DNA of 64,000 nt from an uncultured Methylibium sp. (GCF_902826655.1 NZ_CADEFR010000010.1:32884-96883), one strand, 5' to 3'; counted from the first letter of the stretch, positions 1 through 8,757 are shown. Numbers and translations: made by a program. The notes: a model not told the origin generated them from the sequence alone.

Positions 1-596
1 GCCAGCCGCCACACGCGCCAGCCGGCCGCGCGCAGCCGGACGCAGAGCTCGGGTTCCTCGCCGGCGATCAGCGAGTCGCGATAGCCGCCGACCGCCTCGA
101 TCGCGGCGACGCGCATCATCACGTCGCCGCCGCAGGCGCGGGTCTCGCCGACCGGCGCGTCCCACTCCATGTCGCAAAGCTGGTTGTAGATGGACCGCTC
201 GGGATGGCGCTCGCGGCGGCGGCCGCAGACGGCTGCTGCATCCGGATGGCTCACCAGGAAGTCGGCAGCGCGCTGCAGCCAGCCGTCGACCACGGCGCAA
301 TCGCCATCGACGAACTGCACCAGCGTCACCTCGGGGGCGCGCTGGCGCACGTGGCGCCAGCCGGTGTTGCGGGCGCGTGCGGCCGTGAAGGGCACGCTCA
401 GGTCGAGCGTCAGCACCTCGGCGCCCAGGCCGCGCGCCATCGCGACCGAGTCGTCCGTCGACCCGGAGTCGACGTAGACCACCAGCGCGGCCGTGTCCAC
501 CACCGAGCGCAGGCAGGCGCGCAGGCGCTCGCCTTCGTTGCGCCCGATGGCGACGACCGCCACCTGCGCCAGCGGAGGCCGGCGGTCGGCCTGCAT
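1..596 (-). CDS. Glycosyltransferase family 2, partial (C-terminus beyond left edge)
   Basis: About 198 codons are readable leftward from an ATG at 596. The N-terminus has the GT2 Rossmann start (QVAVVAIGRNEGERL), then VVYVDSGSTDDS and the metal-binding DGD motif inside LVQFVDGDCAVV. Close to the edge comes GEEPELCVRLRAAGW, the usual GT2 acceptor-side acidic motif. It should transfer a sugar from a nucleotide donor to a lipid-linked acceptor at the cytoplasmic membrane. Its start lies two bases past the stop of the deacetylase gene, so it belongs to the same leftward operon. Any C-terminal domain is not visible. The family call is secure; sugar and linkage cannot be read. Confidence 0.85.
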   Translation of the reverse strand, partial: MQADRRPPLAQVAVVAIGRNEGERLRACLRSVVDTAALVVYVDSGSTDDSVAMARGLGAEVLTLDLSVPFTAARARNTGWRHVRQRAPEVTLVQFVDGDCAVVDGWLQRAADFLVSHPDAAAVCGRRRERHPERSIYNQLCDMEWDAPVGETRACGGDVMMRVAAIEAVGGYRDSLIAGEEPELCVRLRAAGWRVWRL

Positions 597-598
597 GC

Positions 599-1456
599 TC
601 AGAGCTGCTCCGACACGGCCGGTCGCTGCAGCTTCCACAGCGTGTCGTCGAAGAGCTTCCAGGCGTCCATGCCGCCGCGGCACAGCAGCTTGAACATCCA
701 CAGCGGCTCGCCGCCCTCGACCTTGACGCGCGGCAGCCGGGCCGTCGGCGCGCCGCGCCGCAGCGTGCCGTGCTGGGCGATGAAGACGGTGCTGTAGCCG
801 CAGCCGGTCAGCATCGTCGCCGTGGCCGGGCTTTCATCGGGGCGCATGCCGAAGGGGTAGGCGAACGAGAGCACCGGCGCGCCGAGATGCTGCTCCAGCA
901 GCGCCTTCGAGCGGCGCGCCTCGTCGAGCGAGGCCTCGCTGCCGATCTGCGCCATCGAGCGGTGGGTGTGCGCATGCGAGCCGACGGTCACGCCGCTGGC
1001 CGGCAGGCGCTTCACCTCGTCCCAGGTGAGGTAGGGTTCGCCGGAGGCGCTGATGCCGCCGACGAAACCGGTGGTCACGTAGGCGACCGACGGGATGCCG
1101 TGGCGCTGCATGATCGGCGCGGCGATGTTCAGCACGCTGGAGAAGCCGTCGTCCATCGTCACCAGGACGGCGCCGTCGGGCAGGTCGCGTTCGCCGCGCA
1201 CGAAGCGCTCGATGTCGTCGAGCGACACCGCGAGCTGCTGCTCGGACAACCAGCGCATCTGCGCCTCGAAGTCGGCCGCGCTCACGCACCACGGGTCGCG
1301 ATCGGCCTCGCCGAAGCGGTGGTAGGTCAGCACGCGCACCACCGGGCCGCGGCCGAACAGGCGACGCAGGCCCAGCGAGCCGGACACGAAGCTGCCCAGC
1401 ACCATCGCGCGGCGCGCGACCTTCTTGACGACCCAGCGCAATGTCGAGACGCTCAT
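599..1456 (-). CDS. Polysaccharide deacetylase (NodB homology domain)
   Basis: The 285-residue protein has a NodB-type carbohydrate esterase 4 domain. TMDDGF supplies the catalytic and metal-binding aspartates, SHAHTH the metal-binding histidines, and FAYPFG is the conserved strand after them. I chose the ATG at 1456 (MSVSTLRW) because it overlaps the stop of the upstream glycosyltransferase as ATGA; the longer reading upstream is out-of-frame shadow of that gene. No clear secretion signal is visible, so it may act on a cytoplasmic lipid-linked intermediate or near the membrane. The likely role is removal of N- or O-acetyl groups during EPS synthesis; the substrate is inferred only from context. 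Confidence 0.88.
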   Translation of the reverse strand: MSVSTLRWVVKKVARRAMVLGSFVSGSLGLRRLFGRGPVVRVLTYHRFGEADRDPWCVSAADFEAQMRWLSEQQLAVSLDDIERFVRGERDLPDGAVLVTMDDGFSSVLNIAAPIMQRHGIPSVAYVTTGFVGGISASGEPYLTWDEVKRLPASGVTVGSHAHTHRSMAQIGSEASLDEARRSKALLEQHLGAPVLSFAYPFGMRPDESPATATMLTGCGYSTVFIAQHGTLRRGAPTARLPRVKVEGGEPLWMFKLLCRGGMDAWKLFDDTLWKLQRPAVSEQL

Positions 1457-2286
1457 CAGGACCTCCGGGCATCGAGCCCCAGCAGCCGGCTGCGCGCGAC
1501 GCGCAGCAGGAACAGCGGATTGCCGATCAGGTAGCGCCGCGCCTTGTGCGGCTGGCGGATCAGCAGGTGCAGCCACTCGTAGCCGATGCGCCGGACCCAG
1601 GCCGGCGCCCGCACCAGGTCGCCGACCCAGTAGTCGAACAGGCCGCCGGTGCCCATGCACAGCGGCACGCGAAGCTGCGGCAGGTGGCGTGCGATCCAGC
1701 GCTCCTGCCTGGGATTGCCCATGCCGACCAGCAGCAGGTGCGCGCCCGAGGCGTTGATCTTCTCGATCACCGCGGCCGGGTCGACGTCGTCGAGGTAGCC
1801 GTGGTGGAAACCGGCCTGCACCCAGCCGGGATAGGTGGCGCGGGCATGGGCGGCGGCGCGCTCGATGCGCTCGGGCGTGTTGCCCAGCAGGAAGTAGCGC
1901 AGCCCGCGGCCGGCCAGGTCGTTGAAGAGACGCGGCACGACGTCGGTGCCGTTGACGTTGTCGCGCAGGCGGCGACCGTGCAACAGGCGGGCCGCCCAGC
2001 GCACGCCGGTGCCGTCGCCGTAGACGCGGTCGGCGCGCTGCAGCACCGCGCGGTAGGCGTCATCGTCGCAGGCGAGGTTCAGCGTGTGGGCATTGACGAA
2101 GAAAACCGCGTGCGACTTGGCGCCGCGCGACATCAGCTGGTCGAGCCAGCGGATCGCGTCGTCCATGTGCATGTCGCTGACCGGAACGCCCAGCACCGGC
2201 AGCACCTCGTGTCCGTCCGGCGCGGACGGCCGCGCTGCCGCGGGCGTGCCGTCGAGCGCCGGCTCGGGCAGTGCATCGCGGTTCAT
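1456..2286 (-). CDS. WecG/TagA/CpsF family glycosyltransferase
   Basis: The 276-residue protein carries the hallmarks of the WecB/TagA/CpsF family (GT26): FFVNAHTLNLA, VYGDGTGVRWAARLL, the Rossmann-like YFLLGNTPE segment and GNPRQERWI near residue 200. Members transfer N-acetylmannosaminuronic acid, ManNAc or another sugar to a lipid-linked acceptor in capsule, wall teichoic acid or enterobacterial common antigen synthesis. The ATG at 2286 overlaps the stop of the adenylating ligase by four bases, and the stop overlaps the deacetylase start, which suggests translational coupling. The family call is strong; donor and acceptor are unknown. Confidence 0.9.
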   Translation of the reverse strand: MNRDALPEPALDGTPAAARPSAPDGHEVLPVLGVPVSDMHMDDAIRWLDQLMSRGAKSHAVFFVNAHTLNLACDDDAYRAVLQRADRVYGDGTGVRWAARLLHGRRLRDNVNGTDVVPRLFNDLAGRGLRYFLLGNTPERIERAAAHARATYPGWVQAGFHHGYLDDVDPAAVIEKINASGAHLLLVGMGNPRQERWIARHLPQLRVPLCMGTGGLFDYWVGDLVRAPAWVRRIGYEWLHLLIRQPHKARRYLIGNPLFLLRVARSRLLGLDARRS

Positions 2287-3899
2287 GCGCCCTCCTTCGC
2301 CGCGGCCGCGGCATCGACCAGGCGCTGCAGCAGCGCCTTGCGGTCGACCTTGCCGTTGGCGTTGAGCGGGAACTCGGGCACCAGGTGCAGCTCGCTCGGG
2401 TGCATGTAGGGCGGCAGGCGGGCGATGATGCGCTCGCGGACCGCCGCGATGTCGGCGCGATCGGTCCCGAGGAAACCGACCAGGCCGTCGGCGCCACTGG
2501 CGGTGACGGGCCAGCCGACGGCGATCGCGACCTCGACGCCGGCTTCCTGGCGCATCACGGCCTCGATCTCGCCGAGCTCGACGCGGTAGCCCTGGATCTT
2601 GATCTGGTTGTCCATCCGACCGAGGTAGACCAGCGGACGGCCGGGCGCGGGCCGGCGCACGCGATCGCCGGTGCGGTAGTAGGTCTCGGCGCGGCCAGGC
2701 GGCACGACGAAGGCCGCCGCGGTGCGCTCGGCATCGCGCCAGTAGCCCAGCGTCAACTGCGGGCCGGTCATCAGCAGTTCGCCGGTCTCGCCGACCGGCA
2801 CTTCGTTCAGCTGCTCGTCGGCGACCAGGATCTTCATGCCCGGATAGGGCTCGCCGATCGGGACGACGCCCAGCTCGCTCTCGGACGGCGAGCGTTCGCC
2901 GTCCCAGCGGTACAGGGTGCAGGCGATCGTCAACTCGGTCGGGCCGTAGAGGTTCTCCAGCACCGAGGCGGGTGCGGCCTCGGCCCACTTCTGCAGGACC
3001 TCGACCGGCAGCGCCTCGCCGCAGAACAGGCTGTAGCGCAGGCCCGGGAACTTGCCGGGCTTCAGGATGCGCAGCCGGCTCATCAGCACCGCCGTCGACG
3101 GCACCGAGAACCAGATCGTGATGCCGCACTCGGTGACGTACTTGCCCGGCAGCATTTTCTGGCTCTGCGTCGGCGCACACACGCAGGCGCCGCGCTCCCA
3201 GGCCACGAACATGTCGAAGGCCGACAGGTCGAAGGTCAGGTCGAAGGTCTGCGAGAAGCGGTCGTGCTCGGTCACCGCGTAGCGCTCGACCATCGCGTCG
3301 ACGAAGTGGGTGACGTTGCGGTGCGCGACCATCACGCCCTTGGGCTGGCCGGTGCTGCCCGAGGTGAACAGCAGGTAGGCGATGCCGTTCGGGTCGACCG
3401 GCCCCGGCTGCCAGCGGGCGGCGTCGAGCAGCGCGCCGCGACCGAGGAAGCGGTGCGCCGGCCAGCGCGCCGCGAAGGCGTCGACGTCGTCGTGTTCGGG
3501 CAGCAGCAGGACGAGCGGCGTGTCGACGCCGTCGAGCACCTCCTCGAGCTGGCGTGCGCCATGGCCGTCGACGATCAGGCTGCGGCAGCCCGAGCGGACC
3601 AGCATCGCGCGCGTGCGGTCGGTCGGGAAGGCGGGGTTCAGCGGCACGTAGCCGTGACCGCGGTGCAGGCCGGCCAGCACGCCGGCATAGGCCGTGATGG
3701 AGCGGTGGGCGAACACGGCGGTCAGCGGCAGCTCGTCGGCCGGCGCCTGGGCGTCGAGCGTCGCCGCCATCGAGGCCGCCAGCGCGGACAGCGCCCGGTA
3801 GCTCAGCGTCTCGCCGCCGAGCTGCAGGGCCGGTCGGTCGGGAAAGCGCTCCACGGAGCGCAGGAAGCCCGTTCGGACGCTGCGCGCTTGGGAGCCCAT
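2283..3899 (-). CDS. Amino acid adenylating ligase (DltA-like, stand-alone A domain)
   Basis: This 538-residue ANL-family enzyme has the main A-domain core motifs: FTSGSTGQPKGVM (A3), NLYGPTELTI (A5), YRTGDR (A7), GRMDNQIKIQGYRVELGEIE (A8) and NANGKVDRKAL (A10 with its catalytic lysine). It should activate an amino or hydroxy acid with ATP and load it on a carrier protein. The obvious partner is the separate 82-residue carrier encoded 13 bases upstream. An AurF-like oxygenase follows, so the loaded acyl group may be oxidised while tethered. The stand-alone format resembles DltA of D-alanine esterification. I did not decode the substrate pocket. Confidence 0.88.
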   Translation of the reverse strand: MGSQARSVRTGFLRSVERFPDRPALQLGGETLSYRALSALAASMAATLDAQAPADELPLTAVFAHRSITAYAGVLAGLHRGHGYVPLNPAFPTDRTRAMLVRSGCRSLIVDGHGARQLEEVLDGVDTPLVLLLPEHDDVDAFAARWPAHRFLGRGALLDAARWQPGPVDPNGIAYLLFTSGSTGQPKGVMVAHRNVTHFVDAMVERYAVTEHDRFSQTFDLTFDLSAFDMFVAWERGACVCAPTQSQKMLPGKYVTECGITIWFSVPSTAVLMSRLRILKPGKFPGLRYSLFCGEALPVEVLQKWAEAAPASVLENLYGPTELTIACTLYRWDGERSPSESELGVVPIGEPYPGMKILVADEQLNEVPVGETGELLMTGPQLTLGYWRDAERTAAAFVVPPGRAETYYRTGDRVRRPAPGRPLVYLGRMDNQIKIQGYRVELGEIEAVMRQEAGVEVAIAVGWPVTASGADGLVGFLGTDRADIAAVRERIIARLPPYMHPSELHLVPEFPLNANGKVDRKALLQRLVDAAAAAKEGA

Positions 3900-3912
3900 C
3901 GCCGCCCCGTCG

Positions 3913-4161
3913 TCAGGCCGCGGCGAAGAAGGCCGCGACCAGCGTGTCGATGCTGGTGAAGACCTCGGGCTCGATGTCGTCGACGTCGACGTCTTCGCCC
4001 CGCAGGCTCTCGATGAAGAGCACGAACTCGACGATGTCGAGCGAGGACAGGATGCCCTCCTCCAGCAGCTGCGTCTGGTCGGAGAAGGCCGAGGAAGGGG
4101 CGGTCTTCGCGTGCTTGAGGATCCAGTCGCGCAGCTTGGTCCGGACGTCGCTCTCTTGCAT
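3913..4161 (-). CDS. Acyl/peptidyl carrier protein
   Basis: This is a small acidic 82-residue helical protein starting MQESDVRTKL, the size of an ACP or DltC. The phosphopantetheine site is probably a serine in GILSSLDIVEF near residue 39. The canonical Asp before that serine is replaced by Ser (SSL instead of DSL), which is unusual but occurs in diverged carriers. It lies between an AurF-like oxygenase and a stand-alone adenylating ligase with gaps of 13-14 bases, so it is the likely carrier for both. The alternative is that one of the two serines is not modified and the protein is a degenerate carrier. Confidence 0.85.
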   Translation of the reverse strand: MQESDVRTKLRDWILKHAKTAPSSAFSDQTQLLEEGILSSLDIVEFVLFIESLRGEDVDVDDIEPEVFTSIDTLVAAFFAAA

Positions 4162-4175
4162 GGGTAGGGCGGCGC

Positions 4176-5039
4176 TCAGAGCGCGGGTTCCTCGGCCAGC
4201 AGTCCGGTCTTGACGAAGTAGCTGACCAGCTTGGCCGACGCGCGCTGGCGGAAGGCCGCGGTCGCCGGGTGGGCCAGCGCCATCTGGCGCAGCTCGTAGC
4301 CGTCGGCCAGGCCGGCGTCGCGGTAGACGGTGGGGTTGTAGTAGTCGCCCCAGGAGGCGCGCAGGTACTCGACCAGCCAGCTGCGGAAGCCCGCCAGCTG
4401 CTCCTCGGACCAGCCGGCGCGATAGCGCTCGAACAGCTCGGCCAGGTAGAGGCGCCCGAAGGCCAGGTGGCGCGCCTCGTCGATGTGGTGGACGCGGTTG
4501 AGTTCGCGCGTCATCGGCTCGATCCGCTCGTCCTTCTCGATCGTGATGTTGTAGAAGTCGCCGAGCTCCTCGACCACCATCACCTTGCAGAAGAAGGCGA
4601 CCTCTTCCTCGCCCTTCGCGTATTCGCGCGGCAGACTGATCTTCTTCTCGGGGTAGACCTTGCCGATGTAGCGGTGGCAGAACTCGCCGAACATCACCAT
4701 GTGCTTGTTCTCTTCGTCGACGAAGTGGTGCAGGTACTCGGTGATCTCCTTGCTGTTCTTCTTGCTGTACAGGCGGTCGACCAGGCCCTGCACCAGCGGG
4801 CGCTCGCCCTGCAGCACCAGGCTGAAGAAATTGCCCAGCTCGAAGTGGCTGAGCCGCAGGCGCTGGGCCTCGTCGAGCGAATCCCAGGCCGGCGTCCCGT
4901 ACAGCGAGATCAGCTCGGGCGGCATCATCCACATGCCCTCGACCAGCGCTTCGGGCCAGGTGAAGGCGTTGTAGACGTCCCAGAACTTCTTGCGCGAGGC
5001 GCGCGTCAGCCGGGTGGCGAGGTCGGATGCGGTTTCCAT
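4176..5039 (-). CDS. AurF/CmlI-like diiron oxygenase
   Basis: The 287-residue all-helical protein has ferritin-like diiron ligands: EENKHM near residue 110 (ExxH), a central VVEELGDFYN, and HHIDEARHLAF near residue 185 (ExxH with an extra His). This pattern fits the AurF family, which oxidises aryl amines to hydroxylamine or nitro groups; CmlI acts on a carrier-bound substrate. Immediate neighbours encode a carrier protein and an adenylating ligase, so N-oxidation of a tethered amino acid is a reasonable inference. Other diiron chemistry, such as hydroxylation or oxidative cleavage, cannot be excluded. The ATG at 5039 gives the full-length family match. Confidence 0.8.
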   Translation of the reverse strand: METASDLATRLTRASRKKFWDVYNAFTWPEALVEGMWMMPPELISLYGTPAWDSLDEAQRLRLSHFELGNFFSLVLQGERPLVQGLVDRLYSKKNSKEITEYLHHFVDEENKHMVMFGEFCHRYIGKVYPEKKISLPREYAKGEEEVAFFCKVMVVEELGDFYNITIEKDERIEPMTRELNRVHHIDEARHLAFGRLYLAELFERYRAGWSEEQLAGFRSWLVEYLRASWGDYYNPTVYRDAGLADGYELRQMALAHPATAAFRQRASAKLVSYFVKTGLLAEEPAL

Positions 5040-5115
5040 GCAACTACTCCAGGGAAGGGCGAAACAACTGCCGGTCGAAATGCTATCAGCGGACGATGTC
5101 GATCGATGACGCCCG

Positions 5116-6237
5116 TCAAAGGGCCATCGGACCGTGACCGTCCATGTTCGTCAAGTGCAAGCCGCGTGCCGTCTCTTCGAAGGGTTCCAGCAAGGCCCTG
5201 AGTGCAGGAGACGGGGCGAACATCCGCTTGTCGGGGAGCACGGCATAGCCGTTCTGGGCGAAGCCCGCGGCCCAAGCCGGATGCGCCTGGTTGGAGACCA
5301 CGATGTCGACCCCGCGCTGGCCCAGGAACCGCGTCGCCACGGCCACCACTTCGCCAGTATCGGCCGGATCGGCCAGGCAGTCCACGACGGATCCCACACG
5401 CAGGTCGCCGAATCGATGCTCACCCCGCATCTGGGTGTCCATCACGACCGCCCAGCCGATGGTCTGCCCGTCCCGGTCGACGCGCAGGCGGATGCCGGGC
5501 GGCCAGTTGCCGGCCGGCAGCAGGGCATTCATCGACGCGGCGTCGCGCCACGCGATGGCGCTGTAGCGGTCCTTGCAGCGCTCCCACAGGGCGTCGGCCC
5601 ACGACCCGAACTCGGCCACCTCGACCGCCTGGGCGCGGAAGCGCCGGCCATGGCGCAGCCGCAGCGCCAGGTGCATGGCCTTCAGCAGCAGGTGGCCGAG
5701 GCCGGTGAAGGCCGCGATGTCGAAGGCCAGCCGCCGCAGGGCCGAGGTCCGCAGCAGCGCATTCAGCCGCAGGAAGCGCGAAGGCTTCAGGACCAGCAGG
5801 CAGAACGGCGTGTGATGCATCACCCAGCCCATCTTCTGCAGCATCTGCACGACCGGCTGCTCGTTGCCGCCGTGGCCCCAGCTGTACAGCAGCGGCCGCT
5901 TCTTAAGCATGTCGCGGACCATCCGCAGGCCGAGGGTGTTGAACTGGACGTTCACGCTGCCCTCGGAGAACGGCCCTTGCCAGTCGGTCACGACCTCGGC
6001 GCGGCCCCGGACCCACCAGTCCTGCGGCTTCAGCGCGAAGGCACCGCGTACCTCGCCGTCGTCGTCGACCGCGAGGTGGTACTCGCGCCAGACCGACTGG
6101 CCCGGCTGCGGTGCGATCCAGTCCGGTCGCGGGTCGACGTAGAAGCCCCAGGGCGAGCCGCCGTCGGCCATGCGACGGTTGAAGCGCTCGACCGCCGGCG
6201 CATGCTCGGCCGCGTGGGGAAGGATCCGGATGCTCAT
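5116..6237 (-). CDS. GNAT/FemAB-like N-acyltransferase family protein
   Basis: The 373-residue soluble protein begins MSIRILPHAAEH and appears to hold two GNAT-like folds. The N-terminal half has the YHLAVDDDGEVRGAFAL strand pair and YSWGHGGNEQPVVQML, which resembles a cofactor-binding turn. The C-terminal half has GQTIGWAVVMDTQ and a terminal WAAGFAQNGYAVL segment. Such proteins occur in surface polysaccharide clusters and may acylate an amino sugar or an intermediate. It sits between the carbamoyltransferase and diiron oxygenase genes in the same direction. The fold assignment is moderate; the acyl donor and substrate are unknown. Confidence 0.65.
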   Translation of the reverse strand: MSIRILPHAAEHAPAVERFNRRMADGGSPWGFYVDPRPDWIAPQPGQSVWREYHLAVDDDGEVRGAFALKPQDWWVRGRAEVVTDWQGPFSEGSVNVQFNTLGLRMVRDMLKKRPLLYSWGHGGNEQPVVQMLQKMGWVMHHTPFCLLVLKPSRFLRLNALLRTSALRRLAFDIAAFTGLGHLLLKAMHLALRLRHGRRFRAQAVEVAEFGSWADALWERCKDRYSAIAWRDAASMNALLPAGNWPPGIRLRVDRDGQTIGWAVVMDTQMRGEHRFGDLRVGSVVDCLADPADTGEVVAVATRFLGQRGVDIVVSNQAHPAWAAGFAQNGYAVLPDKRMFAPSPALRALLEPFEETARGLHLTNMDGHGPMAL

Positions 6238-6286
6238 CGTCGAAACCCGCCGCCCGCGGCGTGCGGGTGTTCGGCTTGAGGTGCCA

Positions 6287-8116
6287 TCAGTCCAGCTCGA
6301 ACGCCGTCTCGTAGTTCTGCTTCAACGCCGGGTTCTGGTGTTCCTTGCGCAGGTAGCAGTTGCCGACCGCCAGCACGTCGAGTTCGGTCCCCATGAAGCA
6401 GCGGAAGGCGTCCTCGGGGGTGCCGACGATCGGCTCGCCGCGCACGTTGAAGCTGGTGTTGACCAGCACCGGGCAGCCGGTCTGCTTCTCGAAGGCCGAC
6501 AGCAGGGCGTGATAGCGCGGGTTCGTTTCCTGGTGCACGGTCTGGATGCGGGCCGAGTAGTCGACGTGCGTCACGGCCGGGATGTCCGAGCGCGGCACGT
6601 TGAGCTTGTCGATGCCGAACAGCTGCTGCTCGTCGTCCGTCATCGCGCGCCGGCGCGACTTCACCACGTCGGCGACCAGCAGCATGTAGGGGCTGTCGCC
6701 GTCGATCTCGAACCAGTCGGCCACCCGCTCGCGCAGGACCGACGGCGCGAAAGGCCGGAAGGACTCGCGGTACTTGACCTTCAGGTTCAGCGTCTTCTGC
6801 ATCGTCGGCGAACGCGGGTCGCCGATGATCGAGCGGTTGCCCAGTGCTCGCGGCCCGAACTCCATGCGCCCCTGGAACCAGCCGAGCGCCTTGCCCTCGG
6901 ACAGGTCGCCGGCGCAGGCCGCGACCAGCGCGCCGTCGTCCAGCGACTCGAACTTGGCGCCGGCCGCGCGCAGCCGGGACTCGATGTCGGCCTGAGCGAA
7001 GTTCGGGCCGAGGTAGGAGCCGCGCATGCCCTCGCCCCGCGAAGGCCGCGGCTGGTCCATCTGCAGGTGATAGCCGACCAGCGCGGCGCCGAGCGCGCCG
7101 CCGGCGTCGCCGGCGGCCGGCTGGATGTAGATGTGCTCGAAGGCGCCGTCGCGCAGCACCTTGCCGTTGGCCACGCAGTTCAGCGCCACGCCGCCGGCCA
7201 GGCAGAGCTTGTCGATGCCGGTTTCCTTGCGCAGCGAGCGCGTCAGCTTCAGGACCACCTCCTCCGTCGCCGCCTGCAGCGAGGCCGCGAGGTCCATGTG
7301 GTGCTGCGTCAGCTGCTCGTCGGCCTTGCGCGGCGGGCCGCCGAACAGCGCATCGAACTTGGCGTTGGTCATCGTCAAGCCGGTGCAGTAGTCGAAGTAG
7401 GACAGATCGAGCCGGAACGAGCCGTCGTCCTTGACGTCGATCAGGTGCTTGAAGATCTTGTCGACGTACTTGGGCTCGCCGTACGGCGCCAGGCCCATCA
7501 CCTTGTACTCGCCGGAGTTGACCTTGAAGCCGGTGTAGTAGGTGAAGGCCGAATACAGCAGGCCCAGCGAATGCGGGAAGTGGATCTCCTTGAAGACCTC
7601 GAGCTTGTTGCCGCGGCCGATCGCAGCCGAGGTCGTGGCCCACTCGCCGACGCCGTCCATCGTCAGCACGACGGCCTCGTCGTAGGGCGACGGGAAGTAG
7701 GCGCTGGCGGCGTGGCTGAGGTGGTGCTCGCTGAACAGCAGCTCGCCGTTCCAGCGCCCGGAGGTGTCGGCCTTCTTCAGCGCCGTGCTCAGCAGGTCCT
7801 TCAGGAACAGCTTCTCGCGCAGCCACAGCGGGATCGACATGCGGAAGGACTTGAAGCCGCGCGGCACGAAGGCGAGGTAGGTCTCGAGCAGGCGCTCGAA
7901 TTTCAGGAAGGGCTTGTCGTAGAAGACCACGCGGTCGATGTCGGCGAGCGTGATGCCCGCCTCGCCGAGGCAGTAGGCGAGCGCGTTCACGGGGAAGCGC
8001 GCGTCGTGCTTCTTGCGAGAGAAGCGCTCTTCCTGCGCCGCCGCGACGATGACACCGTCCTCGACCAGCGCCGCGGCGCTGTCGTGGTAGTAGGCCGAGA
8101 TACCGAGGATGCGCAT
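6287..8116 (-). CDS. Carbamoyltransferase (NodU/CmcH/SxtI family)
   Basis: The 609-residue protein begins with the ASKHA/Kae1-like domain of O-carbamoyltransferases: MRILGISAYYHDSAAALV, AAAQEERFSRKKHD, then SEHHLSHAASAYFPSP with metal-binding histidines. The C-terminal domain has GRMEFGPRALGNRSIIGDPR and FRPFAPSVL, typical of the family. It should form carbamoyl-adenylate from carbamoyl phosphate and ATP and transfer the carbamoyl group to a hydroxyl, as in Nod factor, cephamycin and saxitoxin synthesis. I chose the ATG at 8116; the longer frame upstream reads through the next small gene. SxtJ- and SxtK-like genes directly upstream form a recurrent three-gene set with this family. Confidence 0.93.
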   Translation of the reverse strand: MRILGISAYYHDSAAALVEDGVIVAAAQEERFSRKKHDARFPVNALAYCLGEAGITLADIDRVVFYDKPFLKFERLLETYLAFVPRGFKSFRMSIPLWLREKLFLKDLLSTALKKADTSGRWNGELLFSEHHLSHAASAYFPSPYDEAVVLTMDGVGEWATTSAAIGRGNKLEVFKEIHFPHSLGLLYSAFTYYTGFKVNSGEYKVMGLAPYGEPKYVDKIFKHLIDVKDDGSFRLDLSYFDYCTGLTMTNAKFDALFGGPPRKADEQLTQHHMDLAASLQAATEEVVLKLTRSLRKETGIDKLCLAGGVALNCVANGKVLRDGAFEHIYIQPAAGDAGGALGAALVGYHLQMDQPRPSRGEGMRGSYLGPNFAQADIESRLRAAGAKFESLDDGALVAACAGDLSEGKALGWFQGRMEFGPRALGNRSIIGDPRSPTMQKTLNLKVKYRESFRPFAPSVLRERVADWFEIDGDSPYMLLVADVVKSRRRAMTDDEQQLFGIDKLNVPRSDIPAVTHVDYSARIQTVHQETNPRYHALLSAFEKQTGCPVLVNTSFNVRGEPIVGTPEDAFRCFMGTELDVLAVGNCYLRKEHQNPALKQNYETAFELD

Positions 8117-8121
8117 CGCGG

Positions 8122-8271
8122 TCAGAACAGCGTGTAGATGAACGGCGCCACGGCCGAGCCCTTGGCCAGCACGATCAGCGCACCCAGCAGCGCCATCATG
8201 ATGAAGATGGGCCAGAGCCAGAACTTCTTGCGCGCACGCAGGAAGGCCCAGAGTTCCTTGATCAGCGACAT
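8122..8271 (-). CDS. Small membrane protein, DUF5989/SxtK-like
   Basis: A 49-residue protein runs from an ATG at 8271 to a TGA at 8122-8124. It starts MSLIKELWAFLRARKKFW, continues with one hydrophobic segment (WLWPIFIMMALLGALIVLA) and ends GSAVAPFIYTLF. The basic helix, single membrane span and terminal APFIYTLF match the small DUF5989 proteins found beside SxtJ and carbamoyltransferases. It lies 5 bases upstream of the carbamoyltransferase start and 9 bases after the SxtJ-like stop, so it is surely co-expressed. The function of the family is unknown; membrane recruitment of the carbamoyltransferase is a guess. Confidence 0.85.
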   Translation of the reverse strand: MSLIKELWAFLRARKKFWLWPIFIMMALLGALIVLAKGSAVAPFIYTLF

Positions 8272-8280
8272 GGCGACTCC

Positions 8281-8700
8281 CTAGAACTGATTGGTCATGG
8301 ACCCGGGCGGCGGGCCGGGCGGATCGCGGTCGATCCAGTAGGACGCCGCGGCCCGGTCGAACTTCAGGCGCAGCGGATCCTGGCCCACCAGCCGCATCAG
8401 ACCGCCGATCGGCGTCAGCACGCCGTAGAACAGCAGGCCCAGGGCGATCGGGCTGACGATCTTGCCGAGCAGCAGCCCCAGCTTCAGCCACCAGCGGTTC
8501 AGGCCCGACAGCAGCGACGGCCGGGTGAAGGCGATCACCAGGAACGCCGCCCCCACGGCCAGCGCCCAGACCCGCACACCGCGGCCGCTCAGCAGTGGCC
8601 AGCAGCCGATGATCGCGAACACCACCGCGAACACGATGCCGAAGCTGCGATCCGAGGAGCCCTCGATCTCTTCTTCCCGATTCAGGTCTTCATGTGCCAT
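8281..8700 (-). CDS. SxtJ family membrane protein
   Basis: The 139-residue protein has a short acidic N-terminus (MAHEDLNREEEIEGSSDRSF), two hydrophobic segments near residues 21-58 (IVFAVVFAIIGCWPLL and VWALAVGAAFLVIAF) and another near 75-100. A conserved basic and Trp-rich linker (LNRWWLKLGLLLGKIVSPI) separates them. This matches SxtJ proteins, which accompany carbamoyltransferases in saxitoxin and surface polysaccharide clusters. It is the first gene of a carbamoylation trio with the DUF5989-like and carbamoyltransferase genes. No catalytic motif is visible; a scaffolding role is inferred from location only. Confidence 0.85.
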   Translation of the reverse strand: MAHEDLNREEEIEGSSDRSFGIVFAVVFAIIGCWPLLSGRGVRVWALAVGAAFLVIAFTRPSLLSGLNRWWLKLGLLLGKIVSPIALGLLFYGVLTPIGGLMRLVGQDPLRLKFDRAAASYWIDRDPPGPPPGSMTNQF

Positions 8701-8757
8701 CCGGTGATCCTAACTTTGTGCGGTGTCCGTCCGGGGCCGGCCCCCTTGATCAAGGGC

